Origin: Salvelinus alpinus
Lineage: Eukaryota; Chordata; Actinopteri; Salmoniformes; Salmonidae
Reading direction: 5' to 3'
Assembly: GCF_045679555.1 (NCBI RefSeq)
Contig: NC_092094.1
Coordinates: forward strand, 35,666,430-35,730,429
Length of the DNA: 64,000 nucleotides
The notes beneath the pieces were generated by a model. The model was not told where the DNA came from and made no database searches. It was given only the letters and a program-made list of their open reading frames with translations. A program made the position numbers and the translations under genes. This document shows, in pieces, positions 11,756 to 22,554 of this stretch. Within the stretch, counting starts at the first letter, position 1. Each line of letters opens with the position of its first letter.

Positions 11756-12004
11756 TAATGTGGTCATTGGTGCAGGACGCGTTGTGCCAGCTCTACGCTC
11801 TAGACCTCCAGTGCGCCTCCACAGTCCAGTACGTCCTGTGCCTCCTCCTGTCACCAGCCCGGTCCCACCTGTACCGGCCCCACGCATCAGGCCTCCAGTG
11901 CGCCTCCCCAGTCCAGGACGTCCTGTGCCTGCTCCTCGCGCTCGCCCTGAGTTGCTTGTCACCAGCCTGGTACCACCAGTGCCGGCCCCAAACACCAGGC
12001 TTCC
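11756..12004 (+). repeat. Degenerate proline-rich repeat block upstream of 27-bp array
   Basis: Imperfect repeats around cctccagtgcgcctcc, cagtccaggacgtcctgtgc and accagcc-type units. In one plus frame they read P-P-V-R-L-x-S-P-x-R-P-V-P. The block leads directly into the regular 27-bp array and shares its frame and amino-acid bias. Composition is far more GC-rich than the flanking desert. Confidence 0.7.
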
Positions 12005-12580
12005 GGCGACGATCCCCAGTCCAGAGCTTCCGGCAACAGTTCCCAGTCCAGAGCTTCCGGCGACAGTTCCCAGTCCAGAGCTTCCGGCGACAGTTCCCAG
12101 TCCAGAGCTTCCGGCGACAGTTCCCAGTCCAGAGCTTCCGGCGACAGTTCCTAGTCCAGAGCTTCCGGCGACAGTTCCCAGTCCAGAGCTTCCGGCGACA
12201 GTTCCCAGTCCAGAGCTTCCGGCGACAGTTGCCAGTCCAGAGCTTCCGGCGACGTTTCACAGTCCGGAACCTCCAACGACGGTCCACAGTCCGGAACCTC
12301 CTGAGACGGTCCACAGTCCGGAACCTCCTGAGATGGTCCACAGTCCAGAACCTCCTGAGACGGTCCGTAGTCCGGAATCTCCTGAGAAGGTCCGCAGTCC
12401 GGAACCGCCTGAGACGGTCCGCAGTCCGGAACCTCCTGAGACGGTCCGCAGTCCGGATCCTCCTGAGACGGTCCGCAGTCCGGAGTCTCCTGAGACGGTC
12501 CGCAGTCCGGAACCTCCTGAGACGGTCCACAGTCCGGAACCTCCTGAGACGGTCCACAGTCCGGTGATCCATGGTGATCC
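12005..12580 (+). repeat. 27-bp coding-like minisatellite (about 21 units)
   Basis: About 21 tandem 27-bp units, in two subtypes: early units contain agagcttccggcgacag and later ones ggaacctcctgagacgg, each joined by t-c-c/g-cagtcc. Read in one plus frame they give nine-residue repeats PELPATVPS, changing to PEPPETVRS/HS. Because 27 is a multiple of three and the unit lacks stops, several frames on both strands stay open. No domain is recognised. It abuts the truncated LTR at 12595, so it probably belongs to a gypsy-like retroelement or a nonautonomous relative; host-gene status is not supported. Confidence 0.85.
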
Positions 12581-12594
12581 ATAGTCCGGAGCCT

Positions 12595-12796
12595 TTACGT
12601 TTTAATTATTTCCCTATTTAACCCTCTGGAGCCATCATGGTTTTGTGCGTGTTTATTGTTGTCAGTTGTCTCTTTATGTGATTCTGGATTTTCGTTCTCC
12701 TTGTTGGAAGATTATTTTTGAGTAAAGTTACTATTATTACTCATCTCTGTGTCCTGCGCCTGACTCCGCCTTACCCACATCACCTAGACTCTGACA
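12595..12796 (+). repeat. Truncated 5' LTR (lacks first ~140 bp)
   Basis: Matches the last 203 bp of the 3' LTR (16720-16922) from ttacgttttaatta to ctctgaca. The LTR start TGTCACGACTTCC, present at 16581, is missing; the 27-bp array and a short junction take its place. Confidence 0.92.
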
Positions 12797-12812
12797 GAAA
12801 CACGCACCATCA

Positions 12813-13736
12813 ATGGAGTCAGCAGGTGCACACAGCCCTCCTCTACCTATGGAGGAGCGCGTCCAGCAGCACGCGACTATGTTACAAAGTCTCGGCACAG
12901 CCATGGATCGCGTGCTGCAAACATGGAGCGATGGGAGAGAGGGTTTTTTCCAGCAACCCCATCATCATCACCCCAGCTCCCAGAACAACAACACCGCTGT
13001 CCCCCCCACCTTCACCTGGATCCAGTGGGATTCGGCTCGCGCTCCCGAGGGTATACGATGGAACGGCTGCCGGGTGCCAGGGGTTCCTACTCCAGCAGGG
13101 GCTCTACCTGGCAACCGTTCACCCAGCTCCTTCGGGATGTGAGAGTGTAAACGCCCTCATCTCCTGTCTGACTGGTAGAGCACTCGAATGGGCCAACGCA
13201 GTCTGGGGAAGGGAAGGACTGACGTTGGACAATTATGAGGATTTTGCCCGCCGCTTTTGGGCGGTTTTCGATCATCCACCTGAAGGGAGAGCGGCGGAAC
13301 GCTTGTATCATCTCAGACAGGGGATGAGGAGCGCACAAGACTTCGCTCTGGACTTTCGAACTCTGGCCGCCGGCGCGGGATGGAATGATCGGGCCCTGAT
13401 CGACCACTACAGGTGTGGTCTACGCGAGGACGTTCGTAGGGAGCTAGCCTGCAGGGACACCACCCTTACCTTTGACCAGCTGGTGGACCTATCCATCAGG
13501 CTGGATAACCTGTTGGCCTCCCGCGGACGTCCGGATCGAGGTCCGTCAGTTCCATCCCCCAGCACCTCAGATCCGACGTCGATGGAGCTAGGAGGTCCTG
13601 CTATGAGGGGGACCGGAGGGGGGGCCATTCCCTGCACCACCTGTGGCCGCAGAGGGCACACTGCTGGTCAGTGCTGGGGAGGTTCTCCAGGGAGTCGAGG
13701 CAGGAGGCAGGGCACTGGTGGATCATCCCAGGTGAG
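12813..13736 (+). pseudogene. Gypsy gag-like region with zinc knuckle, one frameshift
   Basis: An ATG at 12813 opens a frame typical of fish gypsy gag N-termini (MESAGAH...). Near 13030-13060 the matching sequence changes frame and continues to the zinc knuckle, where CX2CX4HX4C is complete at about 13633-13674 (CTTCGRRGHTAGQC). Between them lies a retrotransposon gag domain with an A-L-E-W-A-N motif. Gag packages element RNA; this copy cannot make an unbroken product. Confidence 0.85.
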
Positions 13737-14719
13737 TAGGCACCCGACTCACCCAGAGCTTCCTGTTTCGCACCTGTGTGTATGTATAGAATTTCCTGAG
13801 TTTTCCCCGCATTCCCAGCATAAGGCGCTAGTAGATTTAGGTGGCAGCTGGGAACTTTATTGATCGTTCATTTGCAATTAGATTAGGGATCCCTATTGTT
13901 CCTGTTGAAACATATGTCTCCGAATCTCTGGGACAGGGATACATTTGGCCTTCCACTTCACCTGCCTCCTCGAGTTTCTTTTTTGTGAAGAAGAAGGATG
14001 GAGGTTTACACCCGTGTATTGACTATCGAGGTATAAATCAGATCACAGTGAAGTACAGTTACCCGCTGCCTCTCATAGCCAGTGTGACAGAGTCATTGCA
14101 CGGGGCGCGCTTCTTCACAAAATTGGATCTCAGTAGCGCTTACAACCTGGTGCGTATCCGGGAAAGGGATGAGTGGAAGACGGCATTTAGTACCACCTCT
14201 GGGCACTATGAGTACCTTGTCATGCCGTACGGGTTGATGAATGCTCCATCAGTCTTTCAATCCTTTGTACACGAGATATTCAGGGACCTGCACGGGCAGG
14301 GTGTAGTGGTGTATATAGATGACATTCTAATATACTCCACTACACGCGCCGAGCATGTGTCCCTGGTGCGCAAGGTGCTTGGTCGACTGTTGGAGCATGA
14401 CCTGTACGTCAAGGCTGAGAAATGTCTGTTCTTCCAACAGTCCGTCTCCTTCCTAGGGTACCGCCTCGCCGCAACAGGGGTGGAGATGGAGAAGGACCGC
14501 ATTTCAGCCGTGCGTAATTGGCCGACTCCAACCACGGTAAAGGAGGTGCAGCGGTTTTTAGGGTTTGCCAATTACTACCGGAGGTTTATCAGAGGCTTTG
14601 GTCAGGTAGCGGCTCCCATTACCTCTTTGCTAAAAGGGGACCCGGTGCGACTGAAGTGGTCAGCTGGCGCGGACTGGGATTTTGGTCACCTGAAGGCTCT
14701 GTTATCCTCGGCTCCCTGA
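13737..14719 (+). pseudogene. Gypsy protease remnant and reverse transcriptase
   Basis: At about 13830-13865 a protease active-site region is visible, but the expected D-S-G triad reads D-L-G and a one-base shift separates it from downstream sequence. The reverse transcriptase is open from 13841 to 14719. It shows the [25 protein letters not shown] and MPYGLMNAP boxes and the catalytic YIDD at 14312-14323, followed by [12 protein letters not shown]. The frame stops at 14717-14719, just before RNase H. Confidence 0.9.
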
Positions 14720-15334
14720 TCCCTCTTTGGCATTTATAGTAGAGGTGGACGCGTCCGAGGCTGGGATAGGAGCTGTGCTGTCTCAGCACTCGGGCACCCC
14801 ACCAAAGCTCCGCCCGTGTGCTTTCTTTTTTCGAAGAAGCTCAGCCCGGCGAAGCGAAACTACGATGTGGGTGATCAGGAGCTGTTGGCTGTTGTCAAGG
14901 CTCTGAAGGCGTGGAGGCATTGGCTTGAGGGGGCTAAACACCCTTTCCTCATTTGGACTGACCACCGCAATCTGGAGTACATCCGGGCGGCGAGGAGACT
15001 GAACCCTCGTCAGGCAAGGTGGGCCATGTTTTTCACCCGTTTTGTTTTCACCCTTTCCTACAGACCAGGTTCCCAGAATGCTAAGGCAGACGCACTGTCC
15101 CGGATGTATGACACAGAGGAGCGGTCCACGGATTCCACTCCCATTCTTCCGGCTTCTTGCCTGGTGGCACCGGTGGTATGGGAGGTGGACGCAGACATCG
15201 AGCGGGCGTTACATACAGAGCCCACTCCCAACCAGTGTCCAGTTGGGCGTCTGTACGTTCCGTCTGATCTGTTGGGCTCACACGTCACCCTCCTCTGGTC
15301 ATCCTGGCATCGGTCGGACAGTGCGCTGTCTTAG
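14720..15334 (+). pseudogene. Gypsy RNase H region, frameshifted
   Basis: RNase H motifs are split between frames. The first catalytic Asp region (V-D-A-S-E) reads in one frame at about 14747-14760. After a shift near 14825, the rest ([40 protein letters not shown]) reads in another frame up to 15334. It removes RNA from RNA-DNA hybrids in active elements; this copy is interrupted. Confidence 0.88.
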
Positions 15335-16590
15335 TGGGAAGTACTGGTGGCCCACTTTAGCTAAGGACGTGAGGGTTTATGTTTCCTCCTGCTCGGTGTG
15401 CGCTCAGTGCAAGGCACCTAGACACCTGCCCAGAGGGAAATTACAACCCCTACCCGTTCCACAACGGCCGTGGTCACACCTATCGGTGAATTTCGTGACG
15501 GATCTTCCTCCGTCACAGGGAAACACCACGATCCTGGTTGTTGTGGATCTGTTTTCTAAGTCCTGCCGTCTCCTTCCTTTGCCCGGCTCTACAGACTGCG
15601 GATGCCCTGTTCACCCATGTCTTCCGGCACTACGGGTTGCCTGAGGATATAGATTCTGATCGGGGTCCCCAGTTCACGTCTAGGGTCTGGAGGGCGTTTA
15701 TGGAACACCTGGGGGTCTCGGTCAGCCTCACCTCAGGTTTTCACCTCGAGAGTAACGGGCAGGTGGAGAGAGTTAACCAGGATGTGGGTAGGTTTCTGCG
15801 GTCCTATTGCCAGGACCGGCTGGGTGAGTGGGCGGCTTTCATCCCCTGGGCAGAAATGGCCCAAAACTCCCTCCACCACTCCTCCACTAATCTATCTCCT
15901 TTTCAATGTGTACTAGGTTATCAGCCGGTCCTGGCACCGTTCCATCAGAGCCAGATTGAAGCACCTGCGGTGGACGAATGTTTTCGGAGCTCGGAAGAAA
16001 CATGGGACGCTGCCCATGTGCGCCTGCAACGGGCCATCAGGCGGCAGAAGGCGAGCGCCGACCGCCACCGCAGTGAGGCCCCGGTGTATGCACCGGGGGA
16101 ACGGGTCTGGCTCTCGACCCGAAACCTACCCCTTCGCCTGCCCTGCCGGAAGGTGGGTCCACGGTTTGTGGTGCGATTTAAAGTCCTGAGGAGACTGAAC
16201 GAGGTTTGTTATAGGTTACAACTCCCCCCTGATTATCACATTAACCCCTCGTTCCATGTGTCTCTCCTCAGGCCGATGGTGGCTGGTCCGCTCCAGCAGT
16301 CTGAGGTGCGGGACGTTCCTCCACCCCCTCTGGACATCGAGGGGGCCCCGGCGTATACTGTGCGAGCCATTATGGACTCAAGGCGTCGGGCGAGGGGCCT
16401 TCAGTACCTCGTGGAGTGGGAGGGGTACAGTCCGGAGGAGAGATATTGGGTGCCAGTGGAGGACATCCTGGACCCTTCCTTACTGCATGAATTTCACCGT
16501 CTCCACCCGGATCGTCCTGCGCCTCGTCCTCCGGGTCGTCCCCGAGGCCGGTGTCGGCGCGCGGCTCCAAGGGGGGGTACTGTCACGACT
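15285..16590 (+). pseudogene. Gypsy integrase with GPY/F-like region and chromodomain, frameshifted
   Basis: The zinc-binding HHCC part reads from about 15300 in one frame (HPGIGRT, then CSVCAQCK). Frame changes occur near 15290 and 15590. The catalytic core keeps the second Asp (SDRGPQF) and the Glu (GQVERVNQ). At the first Asp position the sequence reads V-N-F-V-T, where family members normally have D-F-V, so a catalytic residue appears lost. The C-terminus has a GPY/F-like stretch and a chromodomain ([17 protein letters not shown], about 16405-16455), which in the family targets insertion to heterochromatin. Confidence 0.88.
16569..16580 (+). promoter_or_regulatory. Polypurine tract of gypsy element
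   Basis: A run of A and G (aaggggggg) plus tac immediately precedes the 3' LTR start TGTCACG. This is the expected position of the plus-strand primer site. Confidence 0.75.
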
Positions 16591-16922
16591 TCCGCCGAAG
16601 TTGGGGTCTCTCCTTGTTCGGGCGGCATTCGGCGGTCGACGTCACCGGCTTTCTAGCCTCCACCAATCTACATTTATTTTTCCATTTGTTTTGTCTGTAT
16701 TGTACACACCTGGTTCCCATTACGTTTTAATTAGTTCCCTATTTAACCCTCTGGATGAATCATGGTTTTGTTTGTGTTTATTGTTGTCAGTTGTCTCGTT
16801 TATGTGATTCTGGATTTTCGTTCTCCTTGTTGGAAGATTATTTTTGAGTAAAGTTACTATTATTACTCATCTCTGTGTCCTGCGCCTGACTCCGCCTTAC
16901 CCACATCACCTAGACTCTGACA
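16581..16922 (+). repeat. 3' LTR of gypsy element
   Basis: 342 bp from TGTCACGACTTCC to CTCTGACA with the terminal TG...CA dinucleotides. Its start is typical of salmonid gypsy LTRs. It ends flush against Tc1-like sequence. Confidence 0.92.
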
Positions 16923-17073
16923 ATGGTCACTAACAGGGATGTAAAGAAATTTGTGAACGAAATTTGGGAGAAATAAGCTTTTTGTATGAAATCTTTTTTG
17001 GAATCTTTTATTTCAGCTCAATAAACATGGGACCAACACTTTACATGTTGTGTTTATATTTTTGTTCAGTGTA
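16923..17073 (-). mobile_element. Terminal fragment of a Tc1-like element
   Basis: Reversed, it starts TACACTGAACAAAAATATAA, then cacaacatgtaaagtgttgg and the interior ctgaaataaaagat. This is a high-copy salmonid Tc1-like terminus. Only about 150 bp remain. The gypsy 3' LTR abuts it at the cactaacaggg segment, so the gypsy element inserted into this transposon and the other half was later lost. Confidence 0.8.
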
Positions 17074-17616
17074 TTTGATCAGTTTCCAAAAAACTGTTGG
17101 CAAATGTGTTGCATATTAATAACTCCCATTACATTTTATAGAAAGATCATACATATTCTTTCATTACTAATTTGCATGTTAGTCTATACCATGGCCTCTA
17201 GATCAATATGAGGCAGCCATGTCTACAGCCGGCTTCTCGCGGTCTGTCAGTAGGCTTCAGGGTTTGAAGTCAATGTTGAGGGTAAGAGAGGTTAAGGGCG
17301 CGTTCCTATGCTTAGACGTTGTTGACGCCTGGCAGATCTTACAACACTTGGATAGGTATTTTAATAAGTATCAGCTAACCACATTATATGTTATAGAAAT
17401 GTGTCAGTCAATGACACATCCGGTGACGTGGCACGCAACCATTGGTTATTGCGTTGCCTTAGCTGTGGAATGTGCTGTAAACCTTTGACATTTGCTTTGA
17501 CACAAGTCGGCTATTTTTACACTGAGCCTCCTCTGCCAATACTAGTCTGGATGTGTATGGGATATCAAGTTCCAAATGTCACCATTTTAATGTCACTGAC
17601 CAAATATACATTTTAC

Positions 17617-17670
17617 AGTTACATTTTAGTCATTTAGCACACGCTCTTATCCAGAGCGACTTACAGTAGT
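17617..17670 (-). repeat. L2/SINE 3'-tail fragment
   Basis: Reversed, it reads gtaagtcgctctggataaga, then gcgtgtgctaaatgactaaa, the same tail as the LINE ending at 10230. Only the 3' end is recognisable. Confidence 0.8.
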
Positions 17671-18984
17671 GAGTGAGATAGAGTCCTCCCACTGACCTCT
17701 GTCAGTACAGTTTAGCTATTTCTCTGCATTATCAATATACCATCTGTGTGGGACACCATGAAACAAACAACTAAGCCCTCGCTGCATCTAAATATGATCC
17801 AGCCAATTATCTTGACATATTAAGGACCAAAGATGAATAGGTGACAAATATCTACAGAGGTCACAGTGACAGAACAATAACTACATATCTTACTTGACTT
17901 TCAGCAGTAGAAGGCAGGCAGAGGGGGTATTACATATGGGAAATCTAATTGAATTACATATGGGGAATCTACTGGTTGCTTCATAAAAAACATGAAGTGG
18001 CATTGACTATCATAACAAACAAACGTGGACACTCAATAGATGTCGCTGAAAATGTGTTGTGTTCCGACCTGACATGATACTATAGCTGAGTTTGAAGAAT
18101 ATTTTTAAGTATCACAGAGAAGAGTTAAGGGAGGAGAGCCAATAGGTCAAGTGTTTGGTATTTATCTTCAAATGTAATAAAATGTTAACTGTCCTCTCTC
18201 CCCTCCCTGCAGCATTAACATATTTTATTATCTTTTAAAAAAGTATTTTGAAGGAGGAAAGATTCCTGAGAAATTATGCTTTAATTGAACTATAACTCCC
18301 TTTGGGGAGTTAAACTATTTCAGTGTCCAGGTGGCAGTTATCGATATTCAAGTGTTTAATTCAATCCCTGTGGCATAAGCGACCAAATACATTGATTTGT
18401 CATCCTCCTTGTTGCATTGACTCACTAAGCTACAAGATGTTTTTTGAAGGCTGTTGATCCCTGATATATGTAACACATTTGTTTTAATTAAGTGTGCACA
18501 CAGCATGGAAATTGGATACTTGACTAAATGACTGAAACCAACAATAATACTACTAATTGCAATCTCTGTTTTAGTTACTGTGCCTTTTGGATCAATACTT
18601 AGAGAAGCGTGGTATAGTGTTTCAAAAAACTGAACACGGCTTGTCAAGCTTTATCAGAGAGATGAGCATAGCTGTGTTGCAGGTTGTTTAACATAATTGC
18701 AAGGATGCATGTCAACCACTCTGAAAACATATAGGAGAAAATATGTCGTTGTGCTATAAACATCTTGCTTATCTGCTTGAGTTGCAAATTATTACATATT
18801 TTATAAATATCTATTATCATTTCATATCAACATATGGCCCTGCTGGGTCCCACGAACACTGTCTTTTTGGACCTGTAATGGATGAGGTGAAGCATATGCA
18901 CAGGCCAAGGCAACATTGCTAAACTACAAAACCCAAGGAAATAAAACACTCAGAGGATTAGAACAATTTAGAAAGGGACCCCCT

Positions 18985-19530
18985 TTTTTAAAATTGTGTC
19001 TTCACAGCGCTGCAGCTATTTCTCTCTGCACAGCATGAGCTCCACTTTGTGGCTTTTAATAACCTGCCTCTCCAAGCTCCTCCCCCTTGAGACACATTTT
19101 TTCCCCACTTTATTTGTGCCGCTCTGTTTCTACATACCAGCAGCTGCAAAAAGGAGTGAGCAGTGGAGGCGGCAGCAGCAAATTTCTTCCAGTTGCTCCA
19201 CACGCTAATCCTCCCCTTTTCTTCTCAGCTCAAGCATTATATTGCAGTTTCATTGACTGGGAGGTGTTGTGTTGCAGTGGAATCAATAGCTGAGGGGATC
19301 CCAGCCTAACGATTAGCTTGTCAGTCAGGCCTGTGTGGTTGGAAGGAGGGGAGGCAGTGTAAATCCCAGAATACCAGGGGCCACCGGCATAGAGAAGCTG
19401 GAAATTCTGGGAGCCGCCGATTGCTGCGCACCACCTGTTGTAAGAGGCAACATGTGCTGAGCGTATTAACCTTTCTGCTACTGTGGTTTAACCGCTGCCA
19501 TTGGTCTCCCCATACCATCTAAAGTATTTA
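18985..19530. promoter_or_regulatory. Candidate regulatory block (unique, GC-richer)
   Basis: Unique sequence of about 0.5 kb with CAGCTG E-boxes (19139-19144 and nearby) and C/T-rich patches, in an AT-rich desert. It is suggestive of a conserved element; the call is from composition only. Confidence 0.22.
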
Positions 19531-20440
19531 ACCATGTGAGTCAGATACACCGCGCTGGGAGAATCAAAGAGACAGCAACATTTACTCTGTGTTCATTCTT
19601 AAAAGCACTATTTCGGGGGGATCCAAGTCAAATAACTTTGTCTTATAAATGCTTACATGACATGATGATAGGGGAAGGAGTTTTTTTCCAACCCTGAGAG
19701 TTTTTCTTGGTCAGGCCGTGTGGTAAGGAACATCTCTAGGCTTTACTATGATATACAGTGATACTGTTTGTTTTGTACTTTGATTGTACTGGAACTTGAC
19801 ACCCCAACTTGTCACAGTAAAACATTAGAACTAGAGTCATTGTATTAGTACTGGCAATTGATTGGTCAAACATGATGTCATGCATGTCCAGTATTTTTAT
19901 AATCAAAGTTTATTTCCACATTCCTAGGAAGTAGAGATTTAAGTGTCATTACTGTCTATTTCTTGGGGTTTAGAGTACACTGTGTCATATTTGTTTTGGC
20001 GCATTAAATCAATCCCTCAGGGTCAATCCCTGGAGACACAGGATCTGTATTCATTTCCTTGTGCACTGAAGAGTAATTGTAAACTATTTGTATAGACAGA
20101 GCAAATCTTTGACCTTTCAGAGATATTTGGACCTCATCCCAGAGTTGACACACAGTTCATCATCAATAGAATGCCATCTGATATTCAGAGTACATACAAC
20201 ATAGACAAACAGTAATTATGTAATGGTATACGTCTTCTTTCATCATTTCCCATGTGTGGAACTGTGGCCTGTTACCAGAGGCCTTTTTACTGAACCTCAC
20301 CCAAGTATACCTTGTGTTGAATATGGAATATAGTTGCATATTGTTTTCCTGTAGCTCTATGGTTACCCAGAAAAAGGAGAAACATGTAGCATTTTAGCAG
20401 GAAGTTGATGGGCATCCAAGTCTTCCATCAGATCATAGTT

Positions 20441-20909
20441 ATTTTTTATAAAATTTATTTTTTTACCCCCTTTTCTCCCCAATTTTGTGGTATCCAATTG
20501 TTAGTATTTACTATCTTGTCTCATCGCTACAACTCCCGTACGGACTCGGGAGAGACGAAGGTCGAAAGCCATGCGTCCTCCGAAGCACAACCCAACCAAG
20601 CCGCACTGCTTCTTAACACAGCCCGCCTCCAACCCGGAAGCCAGCCGCACCAATGTGTCGGAGGAAACACCGTGCACCTGGCCCCCTTGGTTAGCGCGCA
20701 CTGCGCTCGGCTCGCCACAGGAGTCGCTGGTGCGCGATGAGACAAGGATATCCCTACCGGCCAAACCCTCCCTAACCCGGACGACGCTAGGCCAATTGTG
20801 CGTCGCCCCACGGACCTCCCGGTCGCGGCCGGCTGCGACAGAGCCTGGGCGCGAACCCAGAGTCTCTGGTGCAGTGCCCTAGACCACTGCGCCACCCGGG
20901 AGGCCCATT
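20441..20909 (-). mobile_element. tRNA-derived salmonid SINE, full copy with target duplication
   Basis: The tRNA-like head is at the right (reversed: ggcctcccgggtggcgcagt, B box gggttcgcgccc) and the body runs left to an AT-rich tail. A perfect 11-bp direct repeat AGATCATAGTT flanks it at 20430-20440 and 20910-20920, which fits LINE-mediated insertion. It is about 469 bp, longer than the related copies at 43433-43590 and 53767-53970. The exact SINE family is not assigned. Confidence 0.9.
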
Positions 20910-21639
20910 AGATCATAGTTTTGAGGTCTGCCGAGCTCCTCAATGGGCAAAACCGTGATGCCCATTTCTGCTGAACTTTTAACTCATAATAAAATCCATG
21001 TCTCAACCGAGTCTCATTTTCATATCGTTACATCCGAGATTGAATGTTAGGGTTCTGTGCAACATGGTACAAGTATATTTACCTTTGAGAATGACTGGTA
21101 AACAAAGTACTGTAATAGAAGGGGAAACTCAGGGTTAAGTTACAACCAGTCAGAGATGCTGCTCTTTTGAGATCACAGCCAAACATGAAATGCAAAGAAA
21201 ATGACATCTGGTTGTTTAGCAGCAAAGTTTGTACTATACCATCACAATCATAAATTACACATAATAACTGTTTTTCTTTTCCTTTTTACAAAGCACACTC
21301 TTTTTCACCAAGTGAAACACTACAGGCCCACTTCTCCATCCCTCTCCCTTTAAATACTTTTGTTTCACCGATCATCCAGTGGACTGATAAGGAAAATGAA
21401 CGACTGAATACTTCCACTTGGTTGGCAGGTACTGTAGCTGGGGCACATCGCATAGAAAGCCTGTTGCTTACAATGAATTGAAGCTCCTGTCATCAGGCCT
21501 GGGATAGTAAAAAGCAGCCCAGATAGGAACTGGAGGCCAGCTGGTGCAAAGCTGTCACTGGGGGAGAGAGAGCAGGAGCAACACTGGAGGAGGGGTTGAG
21601 TCAAGGGCAGGATGGCATGTCCTGTTGATAGAGGAATGG

Positions 21640-21644
21640 GTGTG

Positions 21645-21688
<44 letters not shown>

Positions 21689-21705
21689 TGTGTGCGTGTT
21701 TGTGA
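21640..21705. repeat. (TG)n-(TGCG)n microsatellite
   Basis: TG units pass into TGCG units over about 66 bp. It is the same compound structure as 28082-28161. Alternating purine-pyrimidine, able to form Z-DNA. Confidence 0.95.
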
Positions 21706-22521
21706 GAGCATTGTGGGCCTCATTAACACTGCTACATTATTGTTCAACACAGCCTATCTGCAATACAACACAGCCATTTATGTCAACAGAGACCTCTCTG
21801 TCTGACTCCATAAAGTCACTTAAAATGTCATGATCTTTCTTTTAAAGCAAAATAAAAGTGTCGATTTTGTCTATACAACATTGAGTGAGCCTGGCTAAGC
21901 CCTCTGTTTATCAGGGAATCTGGAGCCTTTGTTTCACCTATGACAGAATGCTCCAACTCATACAAGACAGGTTCTGTTTGCCTACAAAATACATATTTTG
22001 GTCAAGAAAACTACCTCTGCAAACAGTAATTACGCCAGTAAAAAAAGAGCTTTGAGTTGGGGAGTTATACTTCATTGCTAGCCACAAAGAGAGGCCTCTA
22101 TACTTGGTGAAAAACTAGAACTGCGAGTACCCTCTAAAACAGAGTGTGGTCACCACAATTCTCAAGTGTCCAAGTCCTGTTGAATAGCAGATAATTAATG
22201 TGTGTTATGTGTGTGTGTCTTTGTAAAGAGTTTGGCAAGAAAGTCTCTCAAGAGTCCTTACTGAGGGATCTGGGAGAACGTTCTAGATCCCAGGGAAAAG
22301 ACTCTTCAAGAGGGAAAACACACCAGCGTGTTAAGTTATTAGCCCCACTTTGCGTGGTGTATGTGAAACAAGCTCTCACAAGAGCTGCTGATAATCTCTT
22401 AACTCACATTACTCCTCCTCCTGGTTTTGTCTATTTTTCAGGACCAGGTTAGAAGGGTCACCCTCTCCATGTGGATAGGTCCTCGGGCCCAATGATCTGG
22501 CTACAACGCTCAATTAGCGGC

Positions 22522-22554
22522 AAGCCCTCTTTTGAGGTAACAAAAAGAGGGCTT
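22522..22554. other. Perfect 12-bp hairpin
   Basis: AAGCCCTCTTTT and its exact complement AAAAGAGGGCTT are separated by a 9-nt loop (gaggtaaca). It sits in unique sequence. It could be a terminal relic of a small transposon or a structured element; there is no promoter evidence. Confidence 0.6.

Larger units (their letters stand above)
12595..16922 (+). mobile_element. Ty3/gypsy chromodomain retrotransposon, degraded
   Basis: Layout: truncated 5' LTR (12595-12796), gag-like region, protease remnant, reverse transcriptase, RNase H, integrase with C-terminal chromodomain, polypurine tract (16569-16578), full 3' LTR (16581-16922). This order (RT-RH-IN) and the chromodomain place it with the vertebrate chromoviruses of Ty3/gypsy. 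At least five frameshifts or stops break the coding region. The 202-bp overlap of the LTRs differs by about 6 substitutions and one indel, so it is moderately young. The 3' LTR touches a Tc1-like element end at 16923. A matching left flank is not present, which fits loss or replacement of the left end. Confidence 0.92.
17074..20429. other. Intergenic desert with one LINE/SINE tail
   Basis: No gene is supported. Mostly unique AT-rich DNA with the reversed L2 tail at 17617-17670 and a GC-richer block at 18985-19530. Confidence 0.6.

Noticed and set aside
11793-12572. 259-codon Arg/Trp-rich frame on the minus strand
   Set aside because: A shadow of the same 27-bp array with no domain.
12005-12580. 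CRISPR-like regular repeat
   Set aside because: Units are contiguous 27-mers without unique spacers and the organism is a vertebrate.
11736-12584. 282-codon proline-rich frame as a host protein
   Set aside because: It is the translation of a 27-bp minisatellite; other frames and the opposite strand are equally open, and it abuts an LTR.
20405-20895. Open frames of 87-122 codons on both strands
   Set aside because: They lie within the GC-rich tRNA-derived SINE.
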